Below the pieces are notes generated by a model. The model did not search any database, was not told where the DNA came from, and saw only the letters and a list, made by a program, of their open reading frames with translations. From Amaurobius ferox (taxonomy: Eukaryota; Arthropoda; Arachnida; Araneae; Amaurobiidae), in contig OX578150.1 in NCBI GenBank assembly GCA_951213105.1, positions 24,618,022 through 24,682,021 on the forward strand: a stretch of DNA of 64,000 nt. The letters run 5' to 3'. This document shows, piece by piece, positions 1-11,046 of this stretch (position 1 is its first letter; each line of letters opens with the position of its first letter). Position numbers and translations under genes: made by a program.

Positions 1-842
1 TAAATTCTTAACTGATACTTCGTAAAAGTGTCCCCTAGATGGCAGCACCACCTATTAGAAGCTGATCGCGTAAATCTTGAAAACTGTTGAAGTTGGGCAA
101 ATTAAAGGTGACATGTGAACACCTTGACGATATGATTACCATAAGAAAAATAAGAATACCACAACTGTAGGGAGAGGCAAATATTTATGATCAGTGCACA
201 TATTTGATGATGACCGGATACTCCGGGGATACACACACATGGATGGCCATGCATTCTTTCTACTCTTAGCTATTAGGTCCTGGCTTGCACTGCCTCTACT
301 ATGAAGAATGTGTAGCATTTCGTTGGTTTTTCACTTTACAATTATGAAGCTGGTGTAGATGCGAAATGGAACTTTCAAGGGGGTAGATTTTTGCTTCTGG
401 TGAATGGTCCAACTCTGAGTCATACTGATAAATCGCATATGTCCCTTTGTCAAGAGTTTGATATGGAACCACAATAGAGTCCTGATAATTTGACTTAATT
501 GGGACCGTCACCAACTCGGATTACTGAAAACTGAGATTAAGCAGACTTTCCCATCACAAAATGATACATCCAAAAATATACTAAAATCCATGACAATATC
601 AGTTTTAACAAAAAAATAACATACAGAATTGTAAATGAAAATTAATTTCAAATAACATCAAACACGATTCATTGGTGAAAAAAAGTCTATAGTTCTTCGT
701 TTTTGTCTAGAAATTCTCTTTCGTGCATCGTTGTCTTGCATGTTTTTCAAAAATTGAACATCCCTTGGTAAAGCATCTAGTTGCTGCTCCATATAGCGAA
801 GGGCAACATCTAGTGCTGCCGACCTTCTGCATGCAAAATAAT
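1..842. other. AT-rich intergenic stretch, no gene seen
   Basis: I see no coding signal on either strand. The only open frames are short and lack family motifs. A block near 35-50 contains CTAGATGGCAG, whose complement (CTGCCATCTAG) resembles a motif in the piggyBac-related sequences near 20600 and 30035. It could be the edge of another piggyBac-type relic, but the match is too short to call. Confidence 0.5.
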
Positions 843-2020
843 CTATTCTATTTCAGCATTTGAATCTTCAATTTCATTAATTTCTTCTTGTGTAGCCAGG
901 TGAATTATTGCATCATCGGTAATTTTGCCCTCTTCATCACCATAAAGCCATTCTTCAACATATTTACCTGTTACGTTTTCACAGCCTAGTAGTTTCAAAA
1001 CTTGCATCTTAAGTTCAGCATTTTCTCCTTTTTTTTTCTTATCTTTTTTTACTTTTTCTTTAAGGTATTTAGTTGTCAGGATATTGGGCCAGCTGTTCAT
1101 TAGTGTTTCGGGTTTAATCTTTTCCCATTATTCAGCAAGCCAATAGATAACATTTTTGATATTAATTTTTGTAATTCGTTCTGACAAAGATTCATTTGTC
1201 GCTTCTTCCGAAATATGTGTGAGCAATTTTTTTTGATACTTTAGTTTAAGATCATTTTTGAGCCCTTGATCCATTGGCTAAATAAGACTAGTAGCGGTTG
1301 GCGGCAGAAACATGGCTTTAATATTTCCACTACTTAATTCTTCTAATTCGGGATGTGACGGAGCATTATCTGTCAAGAGAATTGCTTGACGAGGAAGCTT
1401 CTTTTCTTCTAAATGACTTTCAACTTTTGATACAAATTCATTGAAGAACCATTGTTTGAAAGCACCTTTAGTCATTCAAACTTTTTTTTGTTTCTTTAAG
1501 AAATTGGCAATGTTCAAATAACGATTTTTTTTAATGCACGTGGGTTTTTAGATTTCCCAATCACCAACAAGCATAGATTGTGTGTCCCCGATGCATTGGA
1601 ACAACACATCATAGTTATTCTTTCCTTGCTTTGTTTGAAACCCGGAGATGAATTTTCATTTCTGATGACTAAGGATTTACTAGGTAGTCTTTCAAACTTC
1701 AGTCCCTTTTCACCACAATTGTAAAGTTGTTCTTCACTGAAATTTTCGTCTAGCATTAAATTTCTGAGTTTAATACAATATGCATCTGCAGCCTCAAAGT
1801 TAGCTGAAAGTTTCTCTTTGCAAATAGTCAGTCACCTGATGAACTTCATATAGTTTTTTTTCATCTGTCTAACCAACTGCTGCTGACAGAAAAATCGTCT
1901 GCTTCTTTCAATTCTTGGCAAAAATATTTGACTTTTTCTGGACCAGATATGCTGGTCAGAAGCAAGGACTGCTGCACAGGATTGACCAGAGTGGCGACAC
2001 TGGCTGAAGGCCTAATGCAC
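843..2020 (-). pseudogene. Tigger/pogo-type transposase, decayed
   Basis: This is a relic of a cut-and-paste DNA transposase of the pogo/Tigger group (DDE superfamily, CENP-B-like). Reading from high to low coordinates: the end of the CENP-B-type DNA-binding domain (FSVSSSWLDR, about 1865-1895), then the DDE domain with SKERITMMCCSNASG and IGKSKNPRALK (about 1525-1640), then LLTDNAPSHP and FLPPTATSLI (about 1280-1385), where the family carries its second Asp. The acidic C-terminal tail follows (843-1100). The family's first catalytic motif (DETG) reads CGEKG here. The frame is broken by TAG where Gln is expected after SLI (about 1278), TAA near 1133, a frameshift near 1480-1510 and a TGA after WLDR near 1861. 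It cannot encode an active enzyme. Terminal repeats were not found. Confidence 0.8.
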
Positions 2021-2219
2021 CACTTGGCATGATGAGTGATGATTACACTACTACTCATTTTTACCATAGTCACTAGCGAGCATTCAGAAGATGGTATACA
2101 TTTACTAGCAAATTCTGCAGTGTATATGAAAGTGAGAAGGGAAAGGTATGTAACAAATTTTCTTAAAAACTTGTGTATATATTTTATCGAAACTGAATAT
2201 TTTTTTTCCTCTAAAAAAT

Positions 2220-2270
2220 AATCTTTCTATTTTTATTCAAAACTTTTTATCACACAGGACATTCCAAGTG
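2220..2270 (+). mobile_element. I-like LINE fragment (RT region)
   Basis: About 50 bases match 48313-48364 of the large I-like LINE almost exactly (one visible difference). They cover the RT segment that reads IFIQNFLSHRTFQV. The match stops abruptly at 2270. The next matching segment of the same LINE begins at 4150, so these are probably two ends of one interrupted copy. Confidence 0.8.
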
Positions 2271-2529
2271 ATACGCCAAAGTTTGCAATTAATATGTAAT
2301 ATTGTAAATCATATACAAATGTAACATCTATATTTGTACAGTCGAATGACTTATAATATATTGCATAATATGCAAAAAAACAAAATTCAAAAATCACTTT
2401 AAAGATTTTATCTCTTCATTAATAAGGTCTGCTCACTTCTGAACATACATCATTATTTTCTGTTTTTTCGTAATGTAATCATTTAAGTTGTAATGCTTTT
2501 CTTTCTCTCAGATTCCGCTTGATTTTTTT

Positions 2530-4148
2530 CTAAAGCTTCTCTTTTTTTTTTTTGGCAAGGGGGAGGGGTGCATACAATCCTCATACCTTGAATGAGAAGA
2601 TTGTGCATACCTTAACATTGATTTTGAGATTTCAATGTTCTCTATACCTCCAGCTGCCTTCATACCATCATAAATTTGCCTTAGATCAACAATGTTTTCT
2701 TCACTTTGATTTTCTAAAATGCATTCAGAGTTAATTTAAAACTCCCTTTCTACGAATGCATTGCCATGGGATAAAATCAAAATGAATTCAACAAAAGATT
2801 GGAGATCCTGAGTATTATTAAATTTCTCCAAAACAGTAACCGAATGGACATCAAATCTTGTCTCGCTTCTTTTATATGCAAGCAAATTAGCAAACTAGCT
2901 TGCACTGATGGATTTCCACAAATTTGCTTTTATTTCTTGCATATTCGATCCCTTTAATCCCTGAAATCCAATTTTTTTAAACTAACATTTGGATGCATAA
3001 GGATAGACATTTTACAGCAATAATATTGTTACAAACAACACTTGGATCCAGACAGGAAATTTCCTTTATATTGTTGTTGTTTGTTCTTGTCTTTTTTCTG
3101 CAAGGTTTACCTTCTGGAGTTCAGAATGGTTTTCTTTTTTCAAGAACTTCAGGTTTGATGAACCTTTGTATCATAGAGAGGAGAAGAGACATTAGCGTTG
3201 TATACAGAAAAGGAGCGATAGGTTCATCACATTGGAATTTCCTTAAGAAGATAAGCTCTACACTGGTAGCTAAAGATTGGAAAAAAAGCCAACTTTGCCA
3301 CAAATAAAGAGTCTTTCAGACATTCTGAAATAAATACAATTTTTTGATGTAATATAACTCTTTTCTTTTTAACAGCCAGTTCTACAAACTTAACTAAGTG
3401 TGGAAGAATGTGCACAGCTCTTTCTGCTACATCAGCATTCTCTATCCACCAAATTGAACAAAATATTTTACGAAATTCGATTGACTGGGAAGAATGGCTG
3501 CAGTCAGCTCTTCGACTGGGTACGTCTTTAAACAGGTAATACACAGACCACAGAAATTTTTTCTTCTTCCATCCAGTCTCTTTAATCCCTGATTTGAATG
3601 CACAGTGTACAGTATGTAAGCCATACTTACCAATATCAAGAAACTCAGGGTCATCCGGCGACAATTCATTATTTAAGCCTTAAAAATTGTAATTTCACAT
3701 TTTGCTCATCCATGGAGTGACTTTCTTTAACTCTATTTATGAAGAAGATAGAGTAGATTTAAAGTTGTTCACAAGATCGATTGCACAAGAGTGCTCCAGA
3801 AACATGAACTTCAAATATCTTTTGACAACTTGATTTCTGTCAGAGTTCCAATATCGTATGGTAGTGTCCATTTGCTGCTTTTCTGAAACTTTATTGAGGC
3901 TTTTGTCAAAACCAATAACTAGATAGTGACAATCCTTAAATTTCTGCATAAGATGACTGTGAAAGTATGGAGCAGCTCTGTAGATCAATATTGTAAACGA
4001 CTTTGTTCACTGTAATGCACATTTTTCTTACAATCTTAGAATCTGGGAACATAATTTTGAAAAAAGTAACAATTCTGGCATTTGAACGAAGTGAACTATA
4101 TTCCACTACACAGTTCAAGCTCCACATTATTTCTGCTTCCGTCACTGA
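2530..4148 (-). pseudogene. hAT-like transposase, decayed
   Basis: Four frame-shifted segments keep one another's order from high to low coordinates and together look like one protein. They are VTEAEIMWSLNCVVEYSS..FFKIMFPDSKI (3990-4145), RAAPYFHSHL..FDKSLNKV..QMDTTIRYWN (3740-3985), VHCAFKSGIKETGW..KFCSIWWIENADVAERAV (3380-3660), and LRKFQCDEPIAPFLY..FIKPEVLEK (3130-3240). A C-terminal part at about 2560-2790 contains LSHGNAFVEREF and a DLRQIYD block, which I take as the hAT-type C-terminal dimerisation region. I recognise the blocks as a family common in arthropod repeats and assign it to the hAT superfamily by recall. The N-terminal DNA-binding domain is missing at the junction with the LINE at about 4149. 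Multiple stops and frameshifts make it a pseudogene. Confidence 0.6.
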
Positions 4149-4149
4149 G

Positions 4150-5917
4150 ACTGTGAATGGATACCAGTTTTCCACTCAGAAGACTTGTGTTCACTTCATT
4201 AGAAAACGGGTATCCACTTACCTCCAGAAATCTTTATGGGAGGTGTAAAGATTGCTGTAGTAGAGGAAATTAAATGTCTTTTGGTCTAGTTTAATAAAAA
4301 ACTTACTTGCCGCACATTCAGAAACTGCAAAAGAAATGTGAGAAAGCTCTTAACATCTTAAAAGTTCTCTCAAATACCAAATGGGGTGCACACATCTACA
4401 GAGCTGTTATTCGTTCAAAGTTTGACTATGGTTGTTCCGTGTATGGATTAGCATGAACATCTGTGCTAAAAAAGCTTGATCCAATTCACCATAAGGCATT
4501 ATGTATATGCTCAGGAGCCTTTAGAACATCTCTTGTTCAAAGTTTATATGCTGTCTCTAATGAGCCATATTTAGAATTAAGGTTTGAACAGCTGGCACTG
4601 AATTACTATTTCCGGATCATGTCCTTACATAACCATCCATTACAATGATCACTCCTTAATGATCGTTATGATCGACTATATGATCACAGACCCTCCTGCA
4701 TCCCTTCTTTTGGCAAGCGAATACGCAATATTGTAGCAGCAACTCCTTTAGTAGACCATTATACTTGTATTAGGAAAACGAAGTTTTTTGAAACACCTCC
4801 ATGGCATTTTACAAATTTCACCTTTTTCAACACTTTTTGTAATTTTACGAAGACTAACACCACTCCGGCTATTTATGTGCAATTATTTGCAGAACATAGG
4901 AATCTGTATAAGGAGTTTACTCCTGTTTTTACACATGGTTCCAAGACAGGTAATTACGTTGGTTTAGCTTATGTTTGTAACAGAGCTATAAAGGCTTATA
5001 AACTGCACACAGCTTGCTCTATTTTTACAACTGAGATTATGGCTATATACCAGTCTCTAGTCTTCATCTCTCATCAAAATTCCAAAAAGCACATTATTTA
5101 TACTAACTCATTGAGTTCATTACAGCTTTTATCATCGAACACAGTTATGAATTACCACATTGCCTCTGATATCCTTAAGTATGAGCATCGTCTGAAGGGA
5201 CAAGGATACCATACTAAATTCTGTTGGATCCCAAGACATGTTGGCTTTATAGCAAATGAGTTTTCAGGCATTGCTGCTAAATCAGCTACACAAACTTTGA
5301 ATCTAACTATCCCTTTAACTGACATAAAACAATTTGTTTTAAAAAGTATTCATGACAAATGGCAATATTCCTGGAATCAGCAATCTGATAATAAGTTTCA
5401 TGAGATAAAGCCCTTAGTACAAAAATGGACTAGTTTTCAATGTAGGAAATTGGATGTAATTTTAACTCGTTTGCGCATTGGTCAAACTTGTTTTTCCCAT
5501 AGGCATTTACTTTTAGAAGAAATTGAACCATTTTGTAATGTTTGTCAAACCGCAGTGAGTGTAAAATATATTTTAATTATTTGTACTAAATATAAACAGT
5601 TTCGTTTTAAGCATTTTAAGACGTACACTATAACTTTGGCAGAAATAATTGGAGAAAATCCTCATTTGGGGATTTTTCCATTCTTATAGGACATCGGTTT
5701 TTACCATCATATTTAACTTCACTTCCTATAACCTTTTAGATATTTTTCATCTTGTTTCCATCCTTATCCCTCTTGCATTGTCTTGTTTTATTCCCACATT
5801 ATGACTCTTTAAGATTATACACTTGTTTTTATCCTTTGCTATTATCTGTATTTTAATACCATATGTCTGGCGTAGCATATCCTTTTTGGATCTTGTTCCA
5901 AAAATCCCTAATCAACC
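4150..5917 (+). pseudogene. 5'-truncated I-like LINE copy (RT end, RNase H, 3' UTR)
   Basis: This is collinear with 48600-50392 of the large LINE. It starts in the late RT region, runs through the RNase H domain (open 4877-5689) and ends in the 3' UTR with a CCAACC-type tail at about 5894-5917. Three acidic RNase H residues present in the other copy are lost: the TDGSK motif reads THGSK, YTDS reads YTNS, and ELADIAA reads EFSGIAA. There is an in-frame TGA at 4454-4456, a deletion of about 22 bases near 4390, and further frame breaks before 4877. It is a dead copy. The 5' truncation is typical of target-primed reverse transcription. Confidence 0.9.
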
Positions 5918-6873
5918 AACCACCCAACCAATCAACTGTCACTGAGTCTGCAGCTAAAAATCCTCGAATTATCTGATGATGGGGAATAGCAATACGGCTT
6001 GAAGTCGATGCAGTTTGAGCAGGTGGAATAGATGTTGCCTGCTTCGCATTGCTGAGTGTATCTTTTATACTAGACGACATTTTTTGGCTACGAATAGCAG
6101 ATTGGTGCTTCTTTCAAATCTGCTGACTAGCTATAGTTTATTTACTCATGTTGCTCAAAGAAAATACACCATTTCAGTACAAGCACATAGCAGAAAACTT
6201 AGACGTTTGTGCCTCACCAGCCACTGGCAAAATTCGGGTAGCTGAAGCCAGGTTTTTTGGAACGTTTTTTTTTTTTTTGCTATTGCAGACTGTTATAAGC
6301 TGCCTAAACTCCAAATGAAAATTCACCTGTAAAACAAAGAAAATACTCATAAATCGTCTAAATTTAATAAATGTTTAGTTTTTGTTTACATGTCCTGCAA
6401 TCTTAATTTTTTTGGAATGGTTATTTTTAACTTTTAACTCTTAAAATCTTAATTCTTCTTCGTAACTGTTTAGTCATAAAAATAACTAAAGTGTGAAGTC
6501 CAATATTCACCATGATATCCAAACCATCAAATAGTACCTAAAATCTGGCTACCCAATTAGAAAAGGAATTTTGTATGAAAGGGATGTGGCCAGTGGCCGT
6601 ATCACATCTGAAGAAATTAAAACGAAATAGGAACATCAGAGAACAAAAAACAGGCATGAAATCAAAACAGCTGTTTTTCCAAGATGCCAGGCTGAATTGG
6701 AAAAAAGGAAATAGCAACCCTGATTCATAACGAAACACACAAAGACCTATAATTGTTCCTGGACCTATAATTGTTCTGCGCCTCGCCTCATCTTGCACAT
6801 CGAATTTCTGCTACCCATCTCTCCCCTATTAGTGTCCATATTGTATTTCTCTTTAGTGCGTTACCATCGAAGA
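5918..6873. other. Non-coding stretch, one small unassigned minus-strand frame
   Basis: No recognisable gene. A minus-strand ATG at 6080 opens a short Ser/Thr-rich frame of about 50 codons that runs into the LINE tail near 5920. It could be a truncated exon or chance; I do not recognise it. The rest is AT-rich with no motifs. Confidence 0.4.
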
Positions 6874-6922
6874 ACGTATGTGTGGCGTAGCATATCCTTT
6901 TTGGATCTTGTGCCAAAAATCT
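6874..6922 (+). mobile_element. 3' terminal fragment of the I-like LINE
   Basis: GTAGCATATCC..GGATCTTGTGCCAAAAATC matches the last bases of the LINE 3' UTR at 5868-5905 and 50332-50370. In those copies the next bases are CTTAATCAACC. Here the sequence switches after CTTTAA to CCCTTTGATGG, the expected start of a piggyBac end. The LINE tail therefore supplied the TTAA target. Confidence 0.75.
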
Positions 6923-7079
6923 TTAACCCTTTGATGGTTAGGGAAATGAGCAGTTTTCGTTTACTTAATTCGCGCAGTATTACGAGTAAACAGTAGTCGA
7001 AAGTGGCAGCTGTTTTCCCCCGCCGTTCTTCCGAAAATTTCACCCTTCTCTGGCGATGCCGTAGATAGCTCGCCTCACG

Positions 7080-7308
7080 CGTTTTAAAAATTTCTTAAAG
7101 TATTTGTAGTACATAAATAACAGTTTTTACGTACTTTAAAATAATTAATAAATGATAATTATTAAATAGTAAATTATAAATGATTATAATCAATTATATA
7201 AATAATAATAGTTAATTATAAATATAAGAGAGAGAGACAAATATTAAATTGAAAGGACTAAATAAATACAACTAATGTAAAACTTTATGAAGCATTTAAA
7301 TACAGTAA
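7080..7308. other. piggyBac left subterminal non-coding region
   Basis: AT-rich sequence between the piggyBac left end and the transposase stop codon. It has imperfect repeats of TAATTATAAATAATAAT type and no coding content. It would be the 3' UTR and subterminal region of the element. Confidence 0.5.
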
Positions 7309-7682
7309 TTACCTAAAAATCTTTTTGTGTGTGATATACTTTAAAACATGAAATTGCACATAATGGGGCATTACAGTCTTTGCAATAAGTAAGTGTTTCG
7401 CGACAATTCTTTTTCCATTGGCATCATTTTTGCTGCAACATATCACACATCGTCTAGTAGGTTCTTTCTTTTTTTCTGTAGGTGAAATATAATCAGGAAA
7501 GTGGCGTGCTGACAATCTTAAAGTATTCGAAACTGTTTCATCAGGTTTTGATTTCAAATGTCTGTGAGTGTGATATTTTTCAACAATTCTTTCAGCTAGT
7601 TGAAGTCTGAATTCCAAATTTGATTTTTTATTCCCTTTTTTTTTCCACAGCTGAAAAGCATTAAAAATTGTTATGTCCAATA
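7309..7682 (-). pseudogene. piggyBac transposase, C-terminal part
   Basis: About 123 codons that continue the transposase interrupted at 19181. It opens with the LDITIFNAFQLW helix that normally follows the DDE domain. It then has the Cys-rich C-terminal finger (RRCVICCSKNDANGKR and later Cys/His residues), which in this family binds the transposon end. One or two of the later finger cysteines are missing or replaced, so the finger may be degenerate. The reading frame joins that of 19181 exactly if the target duplication is counted once. Function is lost because of the 11.5 kb insertion and lesions in the N-terminal part. Confidence 0.85.
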
Positions 7683-8944
7683 TGTGGTAGCGAAATCAGT
7701 ACCAAACAGCACCTACTGACTCCACTACACACAAGGACGTGATCGTAAACCCAAATTGCCAAAAAGAACTATAATTACCATATTTAATTTTGTCAACATT
7801 ACCAATAAAAACACCAGGTTCAATTTTTAAGGAGTTTCCCAGTTTAGGAGAATCCCCAGTTTAGGAGTTTTAGGAATCCTAAACGATGTACAGTGAGTAA
7901 AGTAAGAGGGCAACCACAAATAACCAGGCTCATTAATCACACAAATTACTATTTATTTTAAAAATTTCAAAGCCAACATATATATATATAATTATCTTTC
8001 AATTTAACCAATGTAAATCAGAGCTTCACTTCAATAAAAGAACAATCACACTTTTATGCTCTGTTCAAATTTATATATCAAACAATAATTAATTTACAAT
8101 AATCATATGATTTTAATCATGGGTCTAAATTAACCATAAATGAATCTTTGTTCATGAGCCAAATTTAATTATAGAAAAATAGTCGTCGTTATGCCAGTGC
8201 TGTACGGCACTAATTTTCCCGAAAAGAAAAGGTTACCTGGTCTCTTATACATTTCAAATTTTTGCAGAAAAAGATTCTCATCAGATGAGCACAGTTAAGG
8301 CTGAAGCAAAAAGTTCTCAAAATGGATTGACGAGGAATAGTCCAAAAAAATTTAGAACACAGGACTTCATCTAAGTATTGCGAGAACGCCGACCTCCGAT
8401 AAAGTACTATTCCAAACCCGGAATGCGATGACAGAATTTCCTGGAATAAAAAAAATAGATTTTAGAAAAATGTACAGAATAATTATTGAAGGCTTCCAGG
8501 TTCTTCTTCAAACATCTCCAGAAAGCAGGGGCGGTTTCCTTTAGAACCAAATGCCCATCTCCGCCAGTTTAGCCATTTCGGCCAAAACTCCTTTGTCTAA
8601 ACCTTAGACAAATTCTTCATGCGACTATCCTAGTCGGAATCTCCAGCTCGAAGAGAGCAAACTGTGGGTCGTTCGGGCCCACGCCAAGAAAGTTCTCCTC
8701 CGCTGCGCCTCTTCCTGATTGGACAGGCGCGCTTCTCCTAGTAACAGGCGATCACACGTCACGCATCCCAGCCAGACGCAAATCCTAGACATTCTCACGA
8801 ATTCTCGACCAAATGCGCTTTTCAATGCGATTTCAATACAAACAAGTCTTAATGAAAAACACAGCACAGGCACGGACGGAGAGAAGGATGTTTCTCTCAC
8901 AGAAAAATACAAAAAGGCTCATGGCGCATAAATGCGACATGACA
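7683..8944 (-). repeat. gypsy 3' LTR
   Basis: Long terminal repeat that begins TG and ends CA on the minus strand (TGTCATGTCG..CGCTACCACA). It is about 1262 bases, against 1243 for the partner at 17938-19180. The length difference is one indel near 7848-7870. Small open frames inside both LTRs (for example 8625-8912 and 8719-8931) are conserved only because the LTRs are duplicates. Confidence 0.95.
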
Positions 8945-8960
8945 GCTCTCCCCTCCTGGG
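8945..8960 (-). promoter_or_regulatory. gypsy polypurine tract
   Basis: On the minus strand AGGAGGGGAGAGC lies directly against the start of the 3' LTR. This is the position and composition expected for the plus-strand primer of reverse transcription. Confidence 0.8.
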
Positions 8961-11046
8961 AGGCAAAAAATTTTCCGAACACAGTGAGGAAAATTTTTCT
9001 CTCACTCAAAAACACAAAAACACAAAATTTTACAAAGAGTCTTAGGAACCTGTAAGTGTAAAATAATTTAAAACAAACTTTTGGGTGAGAAAAGTGTGAT
9101 CGTTCACCCTTCTCAAAAGCAACAACACTGTAGATCTGAATGACTGGCCAAGCCATTCATCACCACAGGTAAAGACCAAAAGAAAACCAAAAGGATGACA
9201 AGGCGTCACCACATCTTAAAGGAACCTTTACAAAAATTCACATTTAAATACATTCAGAAAAAAAACTTGTCAAGCACTTTGCCTGACAACACAATATCTC
9301 AATCAACCACATTGATATCAACCAGGTGATGTGAAACAAAAACATGATATGATATGAATTTACAAACTTAAACAATATAAACAATTAAAAAATTTTAAAA
9401 TTTCAAACATTTGTCACTTTCAAAACACACAAGTGACACAAAACAATTCTTAAAGGATTAAATATTTTGAAAATCAATTTTCAAATTAAATTTGTCATAT
9501 TCAGGTAATGAGATTCTTCACTCATTCAAAAAATTGTCTCACTTTTTGAGAACAAAGTCACTTTCAATATTTCAATTTTTCAATTTCAATTTTTCAACAT
9601 TTATTTAACATTAACTTAAATTTAACTTATTTTCGTCATTAAAACAATTAAGAATTTTCTTATTCTGACTCAACTTCTCAAATTACTTTAAATTATTCAT
9701 TTACATTAAAATTTCAATTTACTTTACTTTCAACAAATCTCTGAAATAACTTCAACAAGTGACCACTTCATGTCACAAAAGAAAAAATTTACATTTAAAC
9801 ACATTTGTCTACTGAGAGAGAGAAAAGAGAAAAAATTCTCTTGAAATTCACGTCAGTTATGTACAAGAGCAGGAACACATCCAAAGAGCAAACTCGGCGG
9901 GGACTAACGAGTTGCCAAGAAGTAAAAAAGGGGGTGTAAAAAAAAGAAAAAAAATACTCGCGTGCAGGATGCAAATGCAGCAAAACAGGACGCCAGGACA
10001 CGCCTCAGAAGCCACGGACGTCACAAAAATTTTGGACAGCTTGCGCTGACCCCATCATCGTCATCATCATCATCATCTTCTACAGCTTCACCAGTTTCCC
10101 ACCTGGCCATCACAACCGTCCTAGGTGGGCTCGGAACAAGTTGTCGTCCAGGACTCCAGTCCTGCCACAAAGCACCGGGGCTTTTAATTTGTCAAGCTGC
10201 TTCTTCATCTGTGATCCATGTAAAAATGTTCATGTTTGTGTCCACCAGCCAGCTTCCAGGAAAAAGGTTTGCAGCATAAAAATATGATGACTCACTGAAA
10301 TTTGTGTAGATGTTTGAAAACTGCTGGTAAAAAAAAAAAACAACAATGTGAAATGGAATTTCAAAAAAACAAATTTCAACAACACATCAGCCAAAAATTT
10401 TCACCTCTCTCAGCAACAAAGTTTCAAAAACATTTTTCAAAAGAGATCATTTATTTTTGATCTTCAAAAAAAATTTCATTAAATTTCAAAAATTCTCAAA
10501 TTCAAAACTTTCCATTTTCAAATTCAACTTACTTAAATTACTTTAATTACTTTATATTAACTTTATATTAATTTCAATTTTATTTTAACAAAATCATTTA
10601 CTTTTTCAAAATTTCAAAAATTTCCTCCTTTTAGTTAGGGGAACAATTCAAATACCAACACCATTTCAATTATTTCATGAACTTAAATAAATAATCAAGA
10701 TTTTTTTTTCACAATAAAACACAACAAAATAATCAAAGTCGATCAAAACAGGACTCTCGAAAAATTTTAAAGTCCAAGGAGAGTCAATTAACAAAATTAC
10801 TTATTATTTAAATTACAATATAAATATTCATAACTTAAGGTTCACAAAATCAATTAATTTTCTGTTTTCTTTTAACTTAAATTGCAAGATTTCTAATAAA
10901 TTTTAAAATCACAACAATTTTTTCATAAATTCTATTTTAAAAGACAATATTGAAATACAAAAACTTAAACAAGTATCAACTTTAATTTAAAATGAGATTT
11001 TTCTTGCAAAATTCAATTTCTGAAAAATTGTGAACTCAACCAAAAT
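8961..11046 (-). other. Non-coding 2.1 kb between gypsy pol and 3' LTR
   Basis: Many gypsy elements carry env here. I find no long open frame, no signal peptide with transmembrane segment, and no motif. The stretch is rich in TTTCAAAATT-type words. It has a short TCA repeat near 10048-10080 that produces a false poly-Ser frame. It may be a long 3' UTR, or the remains of a lost third gene. Confidence 0.6.

Noticed and set aside
8625..8931. Overlapping open frames repeated at 18861-19167
   Set aside because: They are identical because they lie in the two LTRs of the gypsy element, not because of selection on protein.
9962..10279. Plus-strand frame with a poly-Ser run
   Set aside because: The Ser run is a TCA microsatellite inside the gypsy 3' non-coding region; there is no family motif and no conservation evidence.
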